From Gautieria morchelliformis (lineage: Eukaryota; Basidiomycota; Agaricomycetes; Gomphales; Gomphaceae): a stretch of 64,000 bases of DNA. The notes beneath the pieces were generated by a model, which did not search any database, was not told the origin of the DNA, and saw nothing but the letters and a program-made list of their open reading frames with translations. The position numbers and the translations under genes are program-made. The stretch's first letter is position 1. Each line of letters begins with the position of its first letter. This document shows positions 33,370 through 44,070 of the stretch, piece by piece. The stretch lies in contig WHVA01000499.1 of assembly GCA_015179125.1 (NCBI GenBank), positions 16,746 to 80,745 of the forward strand, read 5' to 3'.

Positions 33370-33377
33370 CCTGTGAC

Positions 33378-33689
33378 AGCAGAATTTCATGCAATCCGAC
33401 AGACAAGGATCCAAAATGAATATGAGACTAAATAAATAACATGGGTCTTATCAGGAGTTGCCTACAGGGATGTGTCTTATGTGAACCTTAAATAATTCCT
33501 TTTTCCTGATGTTGAAGCATATGCAGTAAGCCCTCCTAATTTGCTCTTTAGGCCATTTACAAAATACCTGCGGGAAATCTGAGGTTATTATTGTGTGAGA
33601 CCATTGTGCTCCCTTAACGAATCACATTTCAGAGCATGCATGGATATAAATTTAGCACCTAAGCTTTGGGCAAGGCATTACATACTCAT
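33378..33689. other. Downstream region of the intact P450
   Basis: 312 bp between the hAT-type element and the P450 stop codon. AT-rich; probably the 3' untranslated region and terminator, but no definite signal was identified. Confidence 0.4.
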
Positions 33690-36014
33690 CTAAAATGTTG
33701 CTACTGTACTTGCAAGCACTGAAGCCACATCTGAATATCTCGGTGTCAGCTTGCACCTGAACGATGCTGGTGCACTGCAAAAATAAAATAGTCATCAAAT
33801 ATCTGACGTTCTACTATTAGAAATGAGTGACTCACACGACCACACCAGCGTCAACGACGTCTGTAAGCGACGGGGTAATCTCATTACCTTGAGAATCGCA
33901 TGCCTTCCCTATGTTGAATGCCCACAGAAGATTAGCAAAGTCAATGAATAGAGACTGGCTGGCAAAAGCGACCCCAACACATGTGCTGTAACAGTCGGCC
34001 ATGTAGGGCATGTGTCAGCTCGACAACGGGAAAGCCATGACGAAGTACTAACCGCCTTCCGAAACCAAAGGAACTGTGACCCAGGGAATGCATATCCGGG
34101 GGGGAGATGTCAGTGGTTTCAGTTTCGTCAAGGAAACGCTCAGGTCGAAATTCCTCCGCATCAGGGTAAATGGAGGGGTCTCTGTAAGAAAAATACAGTC
34201 AGTGCAGGAGACCAACTGCTTATGGACCTATGGCCTTGGTGCACCTATTAATGGCCCTGAAGGACGATTAATCAACGCTATGGACAATATACAACTTGTC
34301 GCCATACCAAATGTTCGAAATAACAGTTGTGCCTAGTTCCCAAAGTTACTCATAAACCAAATTTCCCAGGAAGTGAATCGGCTTACCTTTTGGAATAAAA
34401 TAGCCTTCGTACCAATCGTCCTACATTCGGTTGCATTGTTAGTAGTAACAGCTTCCTGAATGGATAATACAGACCTGGGCCGCTCGCCTTGGGATACCTA
34501 CCCAGCTGAATGAAGTCTCTGATTGTAGCATAAAATCAACAGGAACTTACCCATTGGACCTGCCGGCCGCCATCTCAACAGCTCTTTCACTAGTGCTCGT
34601 ATATATGGCAAGTGCGGCCTGTCGGCGAAAGTTGGAACCCGATCACGACCAACAATTTTATCGATTTGGGCTTGAGCCTTTTGCATGACCTGAGGATAAT
34701 GAATCATTGCGATCAGAAAACTTGCAACCGATGCCGTAGTAGTCTCTGCTCCTGCTGAGCTGAGTAATGGCCGATGATCAGCAAAAGCACTTGAGAATGC
34801 ACGAGACGTACTCACAACATAATGCCAGCTAGCCAAGCGGCCTCTTTCAAGGAAAGTTGATGCCTAGCACGGCTCTCAACTAAAGAGGATACAAAGGAAT
34901 TCCTCGCTACCCCGTCCACCTGTAGTAGTCGATAATATGGCCAGGAAGTTTTCGGAATGATGGCTTACCATCTTGCTGGAAACGTCGCTGTAAAAATCTT
35001 CGAACATCTTAGATTCCCGTTCATGCCATTCGAGGGCATCTCGCTTCCATTTCGCCGTCCAAGCGGGCAAGTAATTCATAAGTGGAAAGAGGTCTACCAT
35101 ACTCGTCCCAGGAATACAAGCGTTCGCGAGACGGGCAGTGTGTGCATGAATGCGTTTGACCAGTGAGGCATGTTCCTCGGTTATACGAGGCCAGCCATAT
35201 GTGGCAGTTAGTATGTTTGACGAGGTTGATCTAAGGGAAGTTAAGGTAAAGGACGTTATTTCGTGGAAACCAATACGGCTTTACCTTTTGAGGATTTCCT
35301 CCCATGCTTCAGGGTCCTGCAATAGCTCGGAAACAAGACGAACAGCCTCCTGTTGTTGGAGGGATTGAAATTTCTCCGAGGCATGTGGACCAAATGTGTC
35401 ATGCGACGCTCGTCGCATCCGACGGAATCTTCTAACCGGTTAGTTCAGCATATTTGAGGCCTTATATTGACCTACAGCTCTCCATACGGTATGAACGAAA
35501 GCATAATACCATTGCAGAGTAGTTCTCCGGCCATAATAAAGCGAGGCCGGTGGCTGTATAACGTGCTTCGCCGGTCTACCGAGTCATGCTAGAGGTGAGT
35601 TTACTCAGGCTTGTGCAGACATTAATAATAATAACCTAGTAATTCGTAACTCGATTTGTGGTCATTCAAGACAACGACAGGGCATCCAGCTGCCATGAAT
35701 GAAATGACTGGCCCTGTTGAGATCAGCGTCTGGTCTGCAAGCCAAACAGACTCGGAATGCATCCACGTACCGTACTTCTTGCCTAATTCAGCAAAGCGTA
35801 TCCAAGGCAATTCCGTGGGCATTTCGAACGTGTTTCCCACGATTGGGAGGCCAGCGGGCCCAGGAGGCATTCTCAGGCGTAGAAAGTACATTCGTATTGA
35901 AGTGGCCACAATCCATGTCAGAACCAGGAGCAGTACCAGGATGCAAGGGCTTCCGAGAGCGAAGGAATGAAATGGCGCCATTACTGGGTGCAAAAAACTG
36001 TAGATTCGACACAT
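33690..36014 (-). CDS. Cytochrome P450 monooxygenase, 14 exons, intact
   Basis: The exon chain gives 533 residues with no stop. Exons (5' to 3'): 36014-35771, 35713-35636, 35575-35476, 35431-35285, 35230-34969, 34919-34816, 34759-34551, 34497-34475, 34420-34387, 34332-34308, 34256-34245, 34181-34053, 33985-33836, 33774-33690. Every junction has GT...AG and a compatible phase. A signal anchor spans about residues 19-39 (ER membrane), with the PPGP hinge at 50-53. The I helix is AGAETT (314-319), the K helix ExxR is E371-R374, YPDAEEFRPERF precedes the heme region, and FGFGRRTCVG has the heme-ligating Cys458. It should take electrons from P450 reductase to oxygenate a small substrate; the substrate is not predictable. 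The sequence resembles the large basidiomycete group often labelled OrdA-like; family not assigned. The second Met (residue 12) is an alternative start. It is head to head with the broken P450 at 36881. Confidence 0.93.
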
Positions 36015-36880
36015 GCTTTGACGGTCTTTATGTATAACAAATCCTTGTATTGTGTGGTGGGAAACTTGGTAGAAACACCATATTTCACAAATCTTTACCT
36101 GTTAGGTAGACAACACAGTGTATCCTGGTGTGAACATTCCGGAAAAAAAATAAAGTTCTCCGAAATGATTTCTGAGCTAAACGACATATATGGAACGAAA
36201 AGTGTTATGTATTTCAGAGGCGATGTCCGGCGAGGGGATGTCATTTGGCTGCCATATCTCACGTTTCGCCGTGTATTCCCAATTTTGGAAATTCGTCCTG
36301 TTAAATTTGGGCGCTACTACCAGATTTTCGGTGTTTTCCTGATCTGACGAGGGAAATTTGACGGTAGACCAGGTGATTACGCCACCTCAACCGTCGGATA
36401 TCAATGCGCAGAGGTCTCACGGTGATAGGGAGATATTAATCAGGAGGTCCCTAGAATTCTGGGCAATACAATGTTATGTACAAAGTTTAAAGGTTGACTA
36501 TGACAGGTGGGCACTGGGCACTGCCAGCCTAAGGCCTGAGGCGTCGGGTGACTCCCAAACTCCGGTCTCACCTGAGGTGCCACGAAGTGCGACGCAAGAT
36601 TAATGTGCCTGAACCGAAAACATCGCCAACTAGCTGAGCGCGCGGTTTCCGATCTCACTCCACATGCGTGATTGAAGTGAGGTGTTTAAATCTCATGGCC
36701 ATAAGTCCCAAAACGGGACCATGGCAGTTATGTTAAGTTATACTGGATAAGGTATTCTCTTACCGTCATACTACACGGGGAAGATACTCATAAAATATCC
36801 AGGAATAGGCAATTCGATTCCAATGTATAGGTGCGCATGAAAGTGTTCAATAGGTATCTCCTCCTTCTTCCTTCAACGAT
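36015..36880. promoter_or_regulatory. Divergent intergenic region between two P450 genes
   Basis: 866 bp separating the start codons of the minus-strand P450 (36014) and the plus-strand P450 (36881). It probably contained both promoters. ORFs in it have no domain. No defined transcription-factor site stands out apart from AT-rich stretches near 36150 and 36790-36830. Confidence 0.5.
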
Positions 36881-37058
36881 ATGAGTTGGATAACGACCGG
36901 AATGTGGAGTGTCTACGCTCTTGTCCCTCTAGTCATTAGTTTCATCCTCGCAATTCGCTCGAGAAACAAGAGCTTACCTCCAGGCCCCAAGCCTCTTTTA
37001 CTTCTAGGTAACTTTTTTGATGTTCCAAGCGATGCTCCCCATCAGGAAAAACCCGAAA
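36881..37058 (+). pseudogene. Split cytochrome P450, piece 1 (N-terminus)
   Basis: Starts MSWITTGMWSVYALVPL, a signal anchor (residues about 8-26), followed by SLPPGPKPLLLLGNFFDVP, the P450 hinge and first beta motif, and ends in EKPER at about residue 60, where gypsy-derived sequence begins. The continuation of the same protein is found at 46781 (residues leading into KKYG) and 48012. The start is supported by the anchor and by the position opposite the neighbouring P450 promoter. The gene is therefore interrupted by about 9.7 kb of transposons here. Confidence 0.85.
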
Positions 37059-37765
37059 GGCTGGTAGCAGCGCCCACCAGCACGTCGCGTACTGTAGCCC
37101 ACGTAGTTTGGGGCATGGCTACATAAGTCCACATAGTGCTCCGTGCTCAATGCTTCCTATTAATCATATGTTACATACATATCTGCTCGCTATCTACTAT
37201 AGACATCTGTTCTCTACCATCTGCTATAGTGCAAGCTTCCTCTCGTGCACATATATACGCACCAATACATGGGGCAGCTACACAGGGACTGTAAGGGCAA
37301 CCCTAGCTGGTTGTGGAGATCACACTACCACACAACTGACAAGGGGAAATCCAAAGTATGTATAAATGAACAGAGTATACAAGAGAGGGGATTCTCACCT
37401 GACAAGGGGAAATCCAAAGAGAAAAGTCTAAGGACCCCCAATGTCAGCGAGCCTGTATTATACTACGCTGCGCAGCCAGGGACAACACTTGGCACCCGCC
37501 ATCAACCCTGCATCTCCCTGACCCTTGATCGACCCTTGATGCCACCTATTACGCGAGTCGCTTGATTTCCGACACTGTTCCGAGAGCGGAAGTCGGAAAT
37601 TGGAGTGGAACTGGAAAAGCGAACAGAACTGGTGGAAGTTCTCCCAGAAGCAGAATCATTTCTGAAAGCAGAGTCAGAGATGGAATCGGAACCCGAAGCG
37701 GAGTTGGAAATGGAGTCGGAACTGGAAATGGAAAACAGGGTATCCCCTGACAGGGACTACGGAAC
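37059..37765 (-). repeat. Gypsy 3'-end repeat inside the split P450
   Basis: 37300-37760 repeats 6503-6930, the 3' end of the chromodomain gypsy, including the CGGAACYGGAA-like simple stretch. It differs by a 63-bp insertion: a 21-bp unit occurs twice (37336-37356 and 37399-37419), once at 6541. 37059-37299 is not found at the other site and probably belongs to the LTR. Confidence 0.6.
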
Positions 37766-38718
37766 GGTGGTTCATGGAAGACAGTCGGTACCAGTGTTGT
37801 TCATTAGCTATGATTATTATTCTCTATGACAAAATCACCGTACACCATGGCCAAAACATAATTATACTGGAGTAACTAAGCTGTGAGTTCAAAAAGAAAG
37901 TGTGGTCTGTTTTCAGAAGAACAGTTTGTTTGTAGAGTTCACAGAATAATCGGCCATGCATGTTTTGAATAATATGCACTGGTATGCAGCTCAAGCATGT
38001 TTTTTCGAGTCCTTTCAATCTCCGATGTTCAAACCGAAGGCATGTGACCCATGGAGCAAACATCCCCGACTCTCTCTGAAGGAGAGGGAGGGTTGCACGA
38101 GCGTGAATAACCGTGATCATGGTTATGTGGGGGAGTAAAACTTATCCCCACTCTCGAAATGTTTCCCTGGGCTGCCCCGCTTTTTCTTTGTCATCGCGTC
38201 CCCACCCCTTCCCATCCTTCGTTTGCACAGTGGGATCTCTACCCGTCCCTTTTTGGATGGGTGTTTCTTTCGCCCCATTTCTGACGTCCTTTCTTTTTCG
38301 GCGCTGTCTTCACCCTGGGCTTTCTTTCCGTGCCCTGACCCTTCCCTTATCTACCTGTCTGTTCTATGAGCCCCCTCTGTCAACTCCATCTGTATTCGCC
38401 GTCCTTTATGGCATATTGGGTGATTCCCATCCCAACCAACAGGGAATGCAGGAAACAGACTGAGGGTCATGCAAAACAAAAGGGATACAGTACTCATACA
38501 TAAGACCTCTCCCCACGCACAACCTCCTCATATTCATAAAGTGTTTCTTTCCTCCACTCTAGTTATTTGTCTACTCTCCCATTCCCCCACCCTTCAAGTT
38601 GTACTCCTTGTATTTTACTGTCTTACAGTGGTCCAGCTTCAATTTCATGGACAGAAAGAACTTTACTGATTTAGTTTTTTAAGCTCTGATGCATTTAAAG
38701 TTGGAGAGAGTCAGGGAC
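37766..38718. other. Unassigned repeat-like sequence, no gene
   Basis: The pyrimidine-rich stretch 38150-38680 gives a long Leu/Ser/Pro ORF by composition only. No domain and no inverted ends recognised. Confidence 0.4.
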
Positions 38719-38721
38719 TGG

Positions 38722-39121
38722 CACTGCATGCATATAAAAGTTTTCTGGTCTGAGAAACTGTTGAAAAAACTGTAAAAATTTTCCCAATATTTTTAGTGTT
38801 TTTTATGTTAAGAAAACTATAATAAAATTTGTGTTTTTATTAGAATTTGTTGAGCAAGAAAATTGTAAAAAAATTCAAAGTTTTTTTCAGGGTTTTTTAT
38901 GGGTTTCTTTGTGTTTTCACAAAGAAACTTATAAAAAGACATTAAAAAACCCCGCAAAAAAACTTTAAACTTTTTTACAATTTTCTTGCTCAATAAATTC
39001 TAACAAAAACACAAAATTTTGTTAAAGTTTTTTTGAATTAAAAACACTAAAAAAATTTAGAATTTATTTACAATTTTTTGAACAGTTTTTCAGACCATAA
39101 AATCTTTATATGCCTCCAGTG
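38722..39121. mobile_element. Foldback transposon FB2, TSD TGG
   Basis: 400 bp that is almost entirely one inverted repeat (two arms of about 200 bp with practically no loop). Ends CACTGCATGCATATAAA / TTTATATGCCTCCAGTG; flanks TGG at 38719-38721 and 39122-39124. The arms are A/T-rich with CAAGAAAATTGTAAAAAA and its complement. Same family as FB3 (40611-46780), and related by its ends to FB1. Confidence 0.87.
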
Positions 39122-39124
39122 TGG

Positions 39125-39614
39125 GGCGGTGGCGGCGGCTGCTACAATATGCAACCAAATAGCACAACTGGCAATGTTCGCACTACCACCACCACCTCTC
39201 GTTGATCTTTGAGTTGAGATGCATGCAACTTCATCTCTGGAGCTTTCCTCTTGCTAAAATCTAACTCCTTTTCATGTTTTGTCTTTTTTGCCTTTTGCCT
39301 TTTTGTCATTCTTTTAACCCTCAGTTATGCATGGCTTTTTCGCATCTCTTTGTTTGAGCTTGTCAGAACTTGACAAGTTTCAAACTTAGAATAATGTTTA
39401 CATTACGAATGCTCAATGCTCTGTGGATGCCTGGCTGTCACTCTCATGGCACGTCAAATGCTCCATGAGATTGCAAATTGTCCTGGGTGGTGGCCTCGGT
39501 CATTGGCCGATGTAGATATTGTAAGGAGTTGTTGAGTCCAGGAGACTTTGCTCATACTGGGGTATGTACTGGGGATGGCTATACTGACGATACCTGAGCT
39601 GGCTCAAGACCTGC
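39125..39614. other. Unassigned, no gene
   Basis: Begins with a GGCGGT simple tract; no ORF of quality. Confidence 0.35.
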
Positions 39615-39619
39615 CGCAC

Positions 39620-40069
39620 TGTTATGACCCATTCCCGAATCCAGACCGAAGCTTAGCTTCTGCTCTCGTTCGGGAACCTCGGATTATTCTCGGCTTCCTT
39701 CGGGTGTCCCTTCGCACTTCCCATCACCCCTGACTCCCTTTCCTAGTTAGTTCCCTGTTTGCCTGACCCTTGTTTCCCCTGACCGTTGATCCGATCATGT
39801 TCTCTTTGCGACCCTGCATGCTACTTTACTATATAGACCTCCAGTCCATGTACAGTAGCTCCTCAGTTCAGATATCGAATTAGCTTATCATACTTGAGAC
39901 CCTCTGCTTGACATCGAATCCCGCATCTTGGCTTATAGCCGAGGCCGCTCCCGAAATCAGGGCGGAACATAGAGTGGGCGCAACCCAAGAGGTTGAAGCC
40001 AAGCTCTCTGACCCGAGACCCGAGTTTGGCCTGGTATAGCCAAACTGCAGTACGAACACAACCTTAACA
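39620..40069 (+). mobile_element. Solo LTR of family D, TSD CGCAC
   Basis: 450 bp, TGTTATGACCCATTCC to CAACCTTAACA, flanked by CGCAC at 39615-39619 and 40070-40074. It contains a TATATAGACC TATA element near 39832 and a GGTTGAAGCC block shared with 51430-51440 of the family D copy at 50179. Confidence 0.87.
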
Positions 40070-40074
40070 CGCAC

Positions 40075-40607
40075 ATACAATGAAGGATGGGCTGGTGTGT
40101 TCTTTCACCCCATGTCAATCTCCCTCATTGTCTTACTTGCTACATTTCCTGCAGGGTGCATGCTGGATTCTAGAACCCACCCATGAATCCTCAAATGCCA
40201 ACATTGCAAATTTTGCTTGCATTGCTCAGGTCCTCCAGGTGACATGGGGTTGGCGTGGGGTTGGATCGTTGAATTGTGCGGCTGTTGGTTGACCATTCAG
40301 ACCATTCCTCATCTGACAACTCCATAATTATTGTATTATGTCAATGTCAATGAATGCATAGCTACTTCTTTTCCTTTATGTGTGTCTACTCTGGTCTGAA
40401 TTTTCTGCAATGCCGATCTACACAACTCTACTGGCCAGCATGAGTGGACTACAGACACTTACACAGTCAGAGGTGGGTGCTACTGGGCACTACGAAGCAC
40501 TACATAGGCACTAGGTCAACTACGAAGGGCTACGTGATAGGTGGGGTTGCTACAGTGCTAAAAGTCCCACATACGCTACATAAAGCTAAGCAATGCCCCT
40601 TTTTTCC
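40075..40607. other. Unassigned, no gene
   Basis: Short degenerate repeats (CACTACGAAGCACTACATAGG-like) occur near 40480-40540. No gene. Confidence 0.35.
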
Positions 40608-40790
40608 TGACACTGGAGGCATATAAAGATTTTCTGGTCTGAAAAACTGTTCAAAAAACTGTTAAGATATTCCAATTTTTTTTTAGTGTTTTTAATGTAA
40701 AAAAACTTTAACAATATAGGATTGGTGCTGGAACACCGTACTGTAAAATACAAGGCAATCTGGGCAGGGAGAACGGGAGGGTAGACGAAA

Positions 40791-41054
40791 CAAACACAGT
40801 GATGGTGAAAAGAACACTTGAGACAATACAATGACTTCTTCTTACTTATATCATCGAGAGACAAACAGGGGCAGGAGAGACATGCATTACTAATACAGTC
40901 GATTCTGCTCTGTGGGATGCCCTAAGGCTGTCAACGCACAAGCTGGTGCCTAGCCAACCGCAGACGGTTCATGAAGGCAAGAGAGAAGGGAGCGCAGGCT
41001 GGCAGGTCCCTCTACGGTTAGATGCGTGAAAATCATAAATTTAAACCACAACTA
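40791..41054 (-). repeat. Ngaro split direct repeat A2
   Basis: 264 bp nearly identical to 45601-45634 plus 46237-46466 (A1). It lies between B1 and B2. Confidence 0.9.
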
Positions 41055-41124
41055 ACCGACGAGGTTGAGACGCTGTGCAGTAGGCTCAAAAACGTCGCGG
41101 TGTCTCCGCGGAGAGCGCCGTGAC

Positions 41125-41150
41125 TATAGGATTGGTGCCGGAACACCGTA
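41125..41150 (-). repeat. Ngaro split direct repeat B1 (B2 at 40715-40740)
   Basis: 26 bp repeated at 40715-40740 with one difference. B1 follows the recombinase gene and B2 is the element terminus, as in A1-ORFs-B1-A2-B2. Confidence 0.85.
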
Positions 41151-41209
41151 ACAGTGCTATAAGAGTAGGGTGTGTGAGGTTAGTGTGGTGAAAGAAGAAA
41201 GAAGGGAGG

Positions 41210-42371
41210 ATGAGCGCGCCAGCTGCGATGTGGATGGCATCAAGCCTCACGAAGGCCTTGAATATTCTGGAGAGCGGGCCTCCCCCAGATAAGGGCTTGG
41301 AGCAAGAAGGGATTCTTGCGGATGTAAGCCTGGAAGGCGTTTGAGGACCAACGACCGGTGGCTTGAATTCTGTCATTGGGAACTCCAGCTAATGCAAGTG
41401 CAGTAGCTCCTCCTGAGCAGATGGATTGGCCGCTTATATGGGGAGGGAAGTGGCGATGGAAATGATGTAAGAACCACTTGCATGTGGGGATGGATCCGTC
41501 AGAGCATAGCCACAGTTCGGGGTTTCCTGGGAAGAGCGTGTCGCGAGAAGAAAGGTAGCGAAGGAAGGGGGGAATGTGTCAATGGCGGTGTTGGTCTTTT
41601 GAACGATGATGTGATTCCCCTCGAATATCTGGTCCGTTTTGGTGCAAGGGAGGGTATAAGAGTAGTGGTCGTCGTTCCAGGTAACAGAGTGATGGAGGGG
41701 AACTGACTGATGCGACTGCAATTTCTTGCTGTCAGGCCAGATGAGGTCGCCAAGGCGGTTGAGTGTGGCGAAGCCAGAGGTGACCTGTGCTAAGAAAAGG
41801 CGGACATCATGGAGGTCAGAGGGTCCATATGTTTGAACAAGGAGCTGCACGTGTGCGGGTTCCAGGGGGCTTTTGCCTTTGACTACCGAGCGACGGATGT
41901 GTTTGCAGCCGTGCAAGGTTCTAGAGACGAGAGGAGAAGTATGGGTTCTGCAGACATTGGGAAAGTAAATTTCAAGTTGGTTCTGAATTCCTGACAGGTA
42001 AGAGATAACGGAAGAGGGTTTGATGTGATAGGACATATAAACGGCGTAAAAGCTAAGGGTTTCTTCAGTTGGATCAGTGTCAAAGCTGTGGTTTTTGAAA
42101 AAGAAAGATAGGAATGCAAGGCAGAGGAGTATGTCGAGGAAGTGGAGGTGGCTAGAGCGTGAGCGAGGACGTAAGCGCACATGCAAATCAGTTTTTCACG
42201 CGACCAGACATCGCGTTGAGGTTGCCTGGTGTGTGATTCGTCGAAGTTCATCGGTGCAACGCCTTGTCCAGTGTGGGAGGAGGCGTGTAGGGGAGGAATC
42301 CCATGGAAGGGTGGGTCCGTTGAAAGTAAGCAAACAGATGGCGAGAAAGGGCGTCGGCGATAGTGTTGCAT
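41210..42371 (-). pseudogene. Tyrosine recombinase (integrase) of the Ngaro-type element
   Basis: Frames: 42371-41883 start, 42186-41434 main, and 41450-41210 C-terminal part. Core-binding-like N-terminal helices (TYSSALHSYLSF, SVISYLSGIQNQLE) lead to the catalytic domain with SGFATLNRLGDLIWPD (Arg box I). The box II text reads GQSICSGGATALALAGVP, where the family has HxxR: here the His is Gln and the Arg is Cys. The Trp and nucleophile region GRWSSNAFQAYIRKNP keeps the Tyr. A frameshift near 41450 and loss of the box II residues make it inactive. Confidence 0.85.
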
Positions 42372-42916
42372 TCGCTGGGAATGTGATAAACGCGGAGATC
42401 GATATTGTGTCGGATGAGGAGATCCACAACGAATTGGAGGAGGACATTGTACTCCTCATGAGCTTTCATTGTGTTGAAGATCTCAACGGTGTTCAGATTG
42501 TCGGAATAGATGGCGAAGCGATGAATAGCAGGATGAAGGGTGGAAGAATAGTGGATTGCACAGCAGAGGGCATAGGTCTCAAAGAAGAAAATAGAGTTGG
42601 AGGCGAGGATTGTGGGAAGGGGAAACGAGAAGCCTGTGTTGAGGTGCGGTGCCCAAATTCCTAAAGTGATAGATGATGCATCAGTGAAAAGAACGAGGTC
42701 AGTGTCTCTGGCATTCCAGGCGATGGCGTCGAGCAAGAAGATACTGCTGCCGGCTGTGAAGTGGTGAGCAAGCCAGGACAGGTCTTTGACCACCCGCTGG
42801 TTGATCCACAAGAGCTGGTGCGGTTGATCTTTGCCGGCCATCTTTCCATACAAAGAGGCTAGACCGGGGTGAAGGCAAGGCTGAACATTGAGGCCCCAAT
42901 TGATCCAACCTGCCAT
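42248..42916 (-). pseudogene. Ngaro RNase H domain
   Basis: LVLFTDASSITLGIW (first Asp), FFETYALCCAI (Glu), FAIYSDNLNTVEIFN (Asp), and VYHIPSECNTIADALSRH. All acidic residues are present. The ORF overlaps the RT ORF by 58 nt in another frame and the recombinase start by about 120 nt, so a frameshift separates it from RT. Confidence 0.85.
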
Positions 42917-43956
42917 CCGCTGAAAATCTCACAAAGAACGACGGTGCTCACCATGAATGAACGCGCATGAACAGCTTCTAATAAGCTTTGTTTGCTCTCA
43001 GTGTCCATAGAGATTGTCATGGCTGAGACATCAACTTGGTAGCCAATGATTCTGAGTACAGCGCCGAACTCCTGCTTGCGACATTCGTGGGGAATTCTGA
43101 GTGTGTCCCAGAGGAGAAGGAGGCGTGCTTGTTTCTCTGGGAAGAAGCACGTGTATGGTGGGTAGAAGAGAGTGCGGTGAGCAAACTCCCGAGAGAAATT
43201 GTCGTCAACATAGGCTACGAGGTCTGACAAATGGAAGATGTGTTGGCCGATCCATAGTACGAGTGCCATGAATGTGCAGAATAGGCGACACCCTGCCTGC
43301 CCACGGAAGAAGTTGCATCTATCTACGTAGCATTGGCCATCGATGGTCACAATCTGCCATAGCTGCCAATGAAAATGCATGGGGAGAAGGTGGTAGGCAC
43401 ATGTAACATCAGCTTTCCAAAGGATGAAAGGTAATTGTTTGTACCGCTTTCGGGCATGACGTAGGATTTTGCCTAAGTTCCGCATGCCGTCTAGCTTGAC
43501 AGTACCCTCATGCTTTGGAATCATCAAGTTACAGGAGTATTTGCCCGCACTGTGATCATTAATCAAACGTAGTTTGTTTGAGTGCGGTTTTGGGATAACA
43601 CCTAAGGGCATGCTATACATTCCAGGCAGCAGTGTTGTACCGAAGGAGTGTGAGTACTGACCAAGTCTTATTTCTTCGTCGCGCTGATCTCTGAGGAACT
43701 GCCTGTGAGCGGGGTCAGATATGGGTCTGTGTGAGTTGTCCCAAGTTTCGGGGTAGCCAGGGTTGCAGGTGTCCACCCACGGCCAGAACCCTTCTCTGAA
43801 ACCTTTGCATACTGAATTGATGAGGGCTTGGTTCAGGTGAGAGTGAAGCAAGTGCTGAAAACAGTCGACATTGATCAGGGTGACAGTTTTGAACAGATCA
43901 GGATAGTTGTGAATGGTAGTGGCAATTGTAGGATTTTTCATCTCAGCTTCCAGCAC
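42859..43956 (-). pseudogene. Ngaro/DIRS-type reverse transcriptase
   Basis: IPKPHSNKLRLINDHSAG (fingers), ILWKADVTCAYHLLPMH (palm, first Asp), RGQAGCRLFCTFMALVLW and LVAYVDDNFS (YVDD catalytic box near 43210). The text preceding it, GFWPWVDTC and LRDQRDEEI, is typical of fungal DIRS/Ngaro RT. This ORF is 365 residues without a stop. It joins RNase H through a frameshift near 42900. Its upstream limit with gag near 44050 is not clear. Confidence 0.87.
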
Positions 43957-44070
43957 ATTTGGAACCGGAGGAGCTGTTTCTGAAGCTTGAGCAGAAGGAG
44001 ATTCACCGATTTCGTGGTTTTCCCAGAGGAAATCTGCGCGAATCGGGGGCGCTTCAAAGGGAGAAAGCTT

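Noticed and set aside
35967..36347. 126-residue plus-strand ORF between the two P450 genes
   Set aside because: It overlaps P450 exon 1 on the other strand, has no domain, and fits chance length in this composition.
38113..38463. 116-residue ORF in a pyrimidine-rich stretch
   Set aside because: Leu/Ser/Pro composition follows the base bias; no motif, no neighbours that support a gene.
42077..42664. 195-residue plus-strand ORF opposite the Ngaro RNase H
   Set aside because: Antisense shadow of the RNase H/recombinase frames, basic composition without motif.
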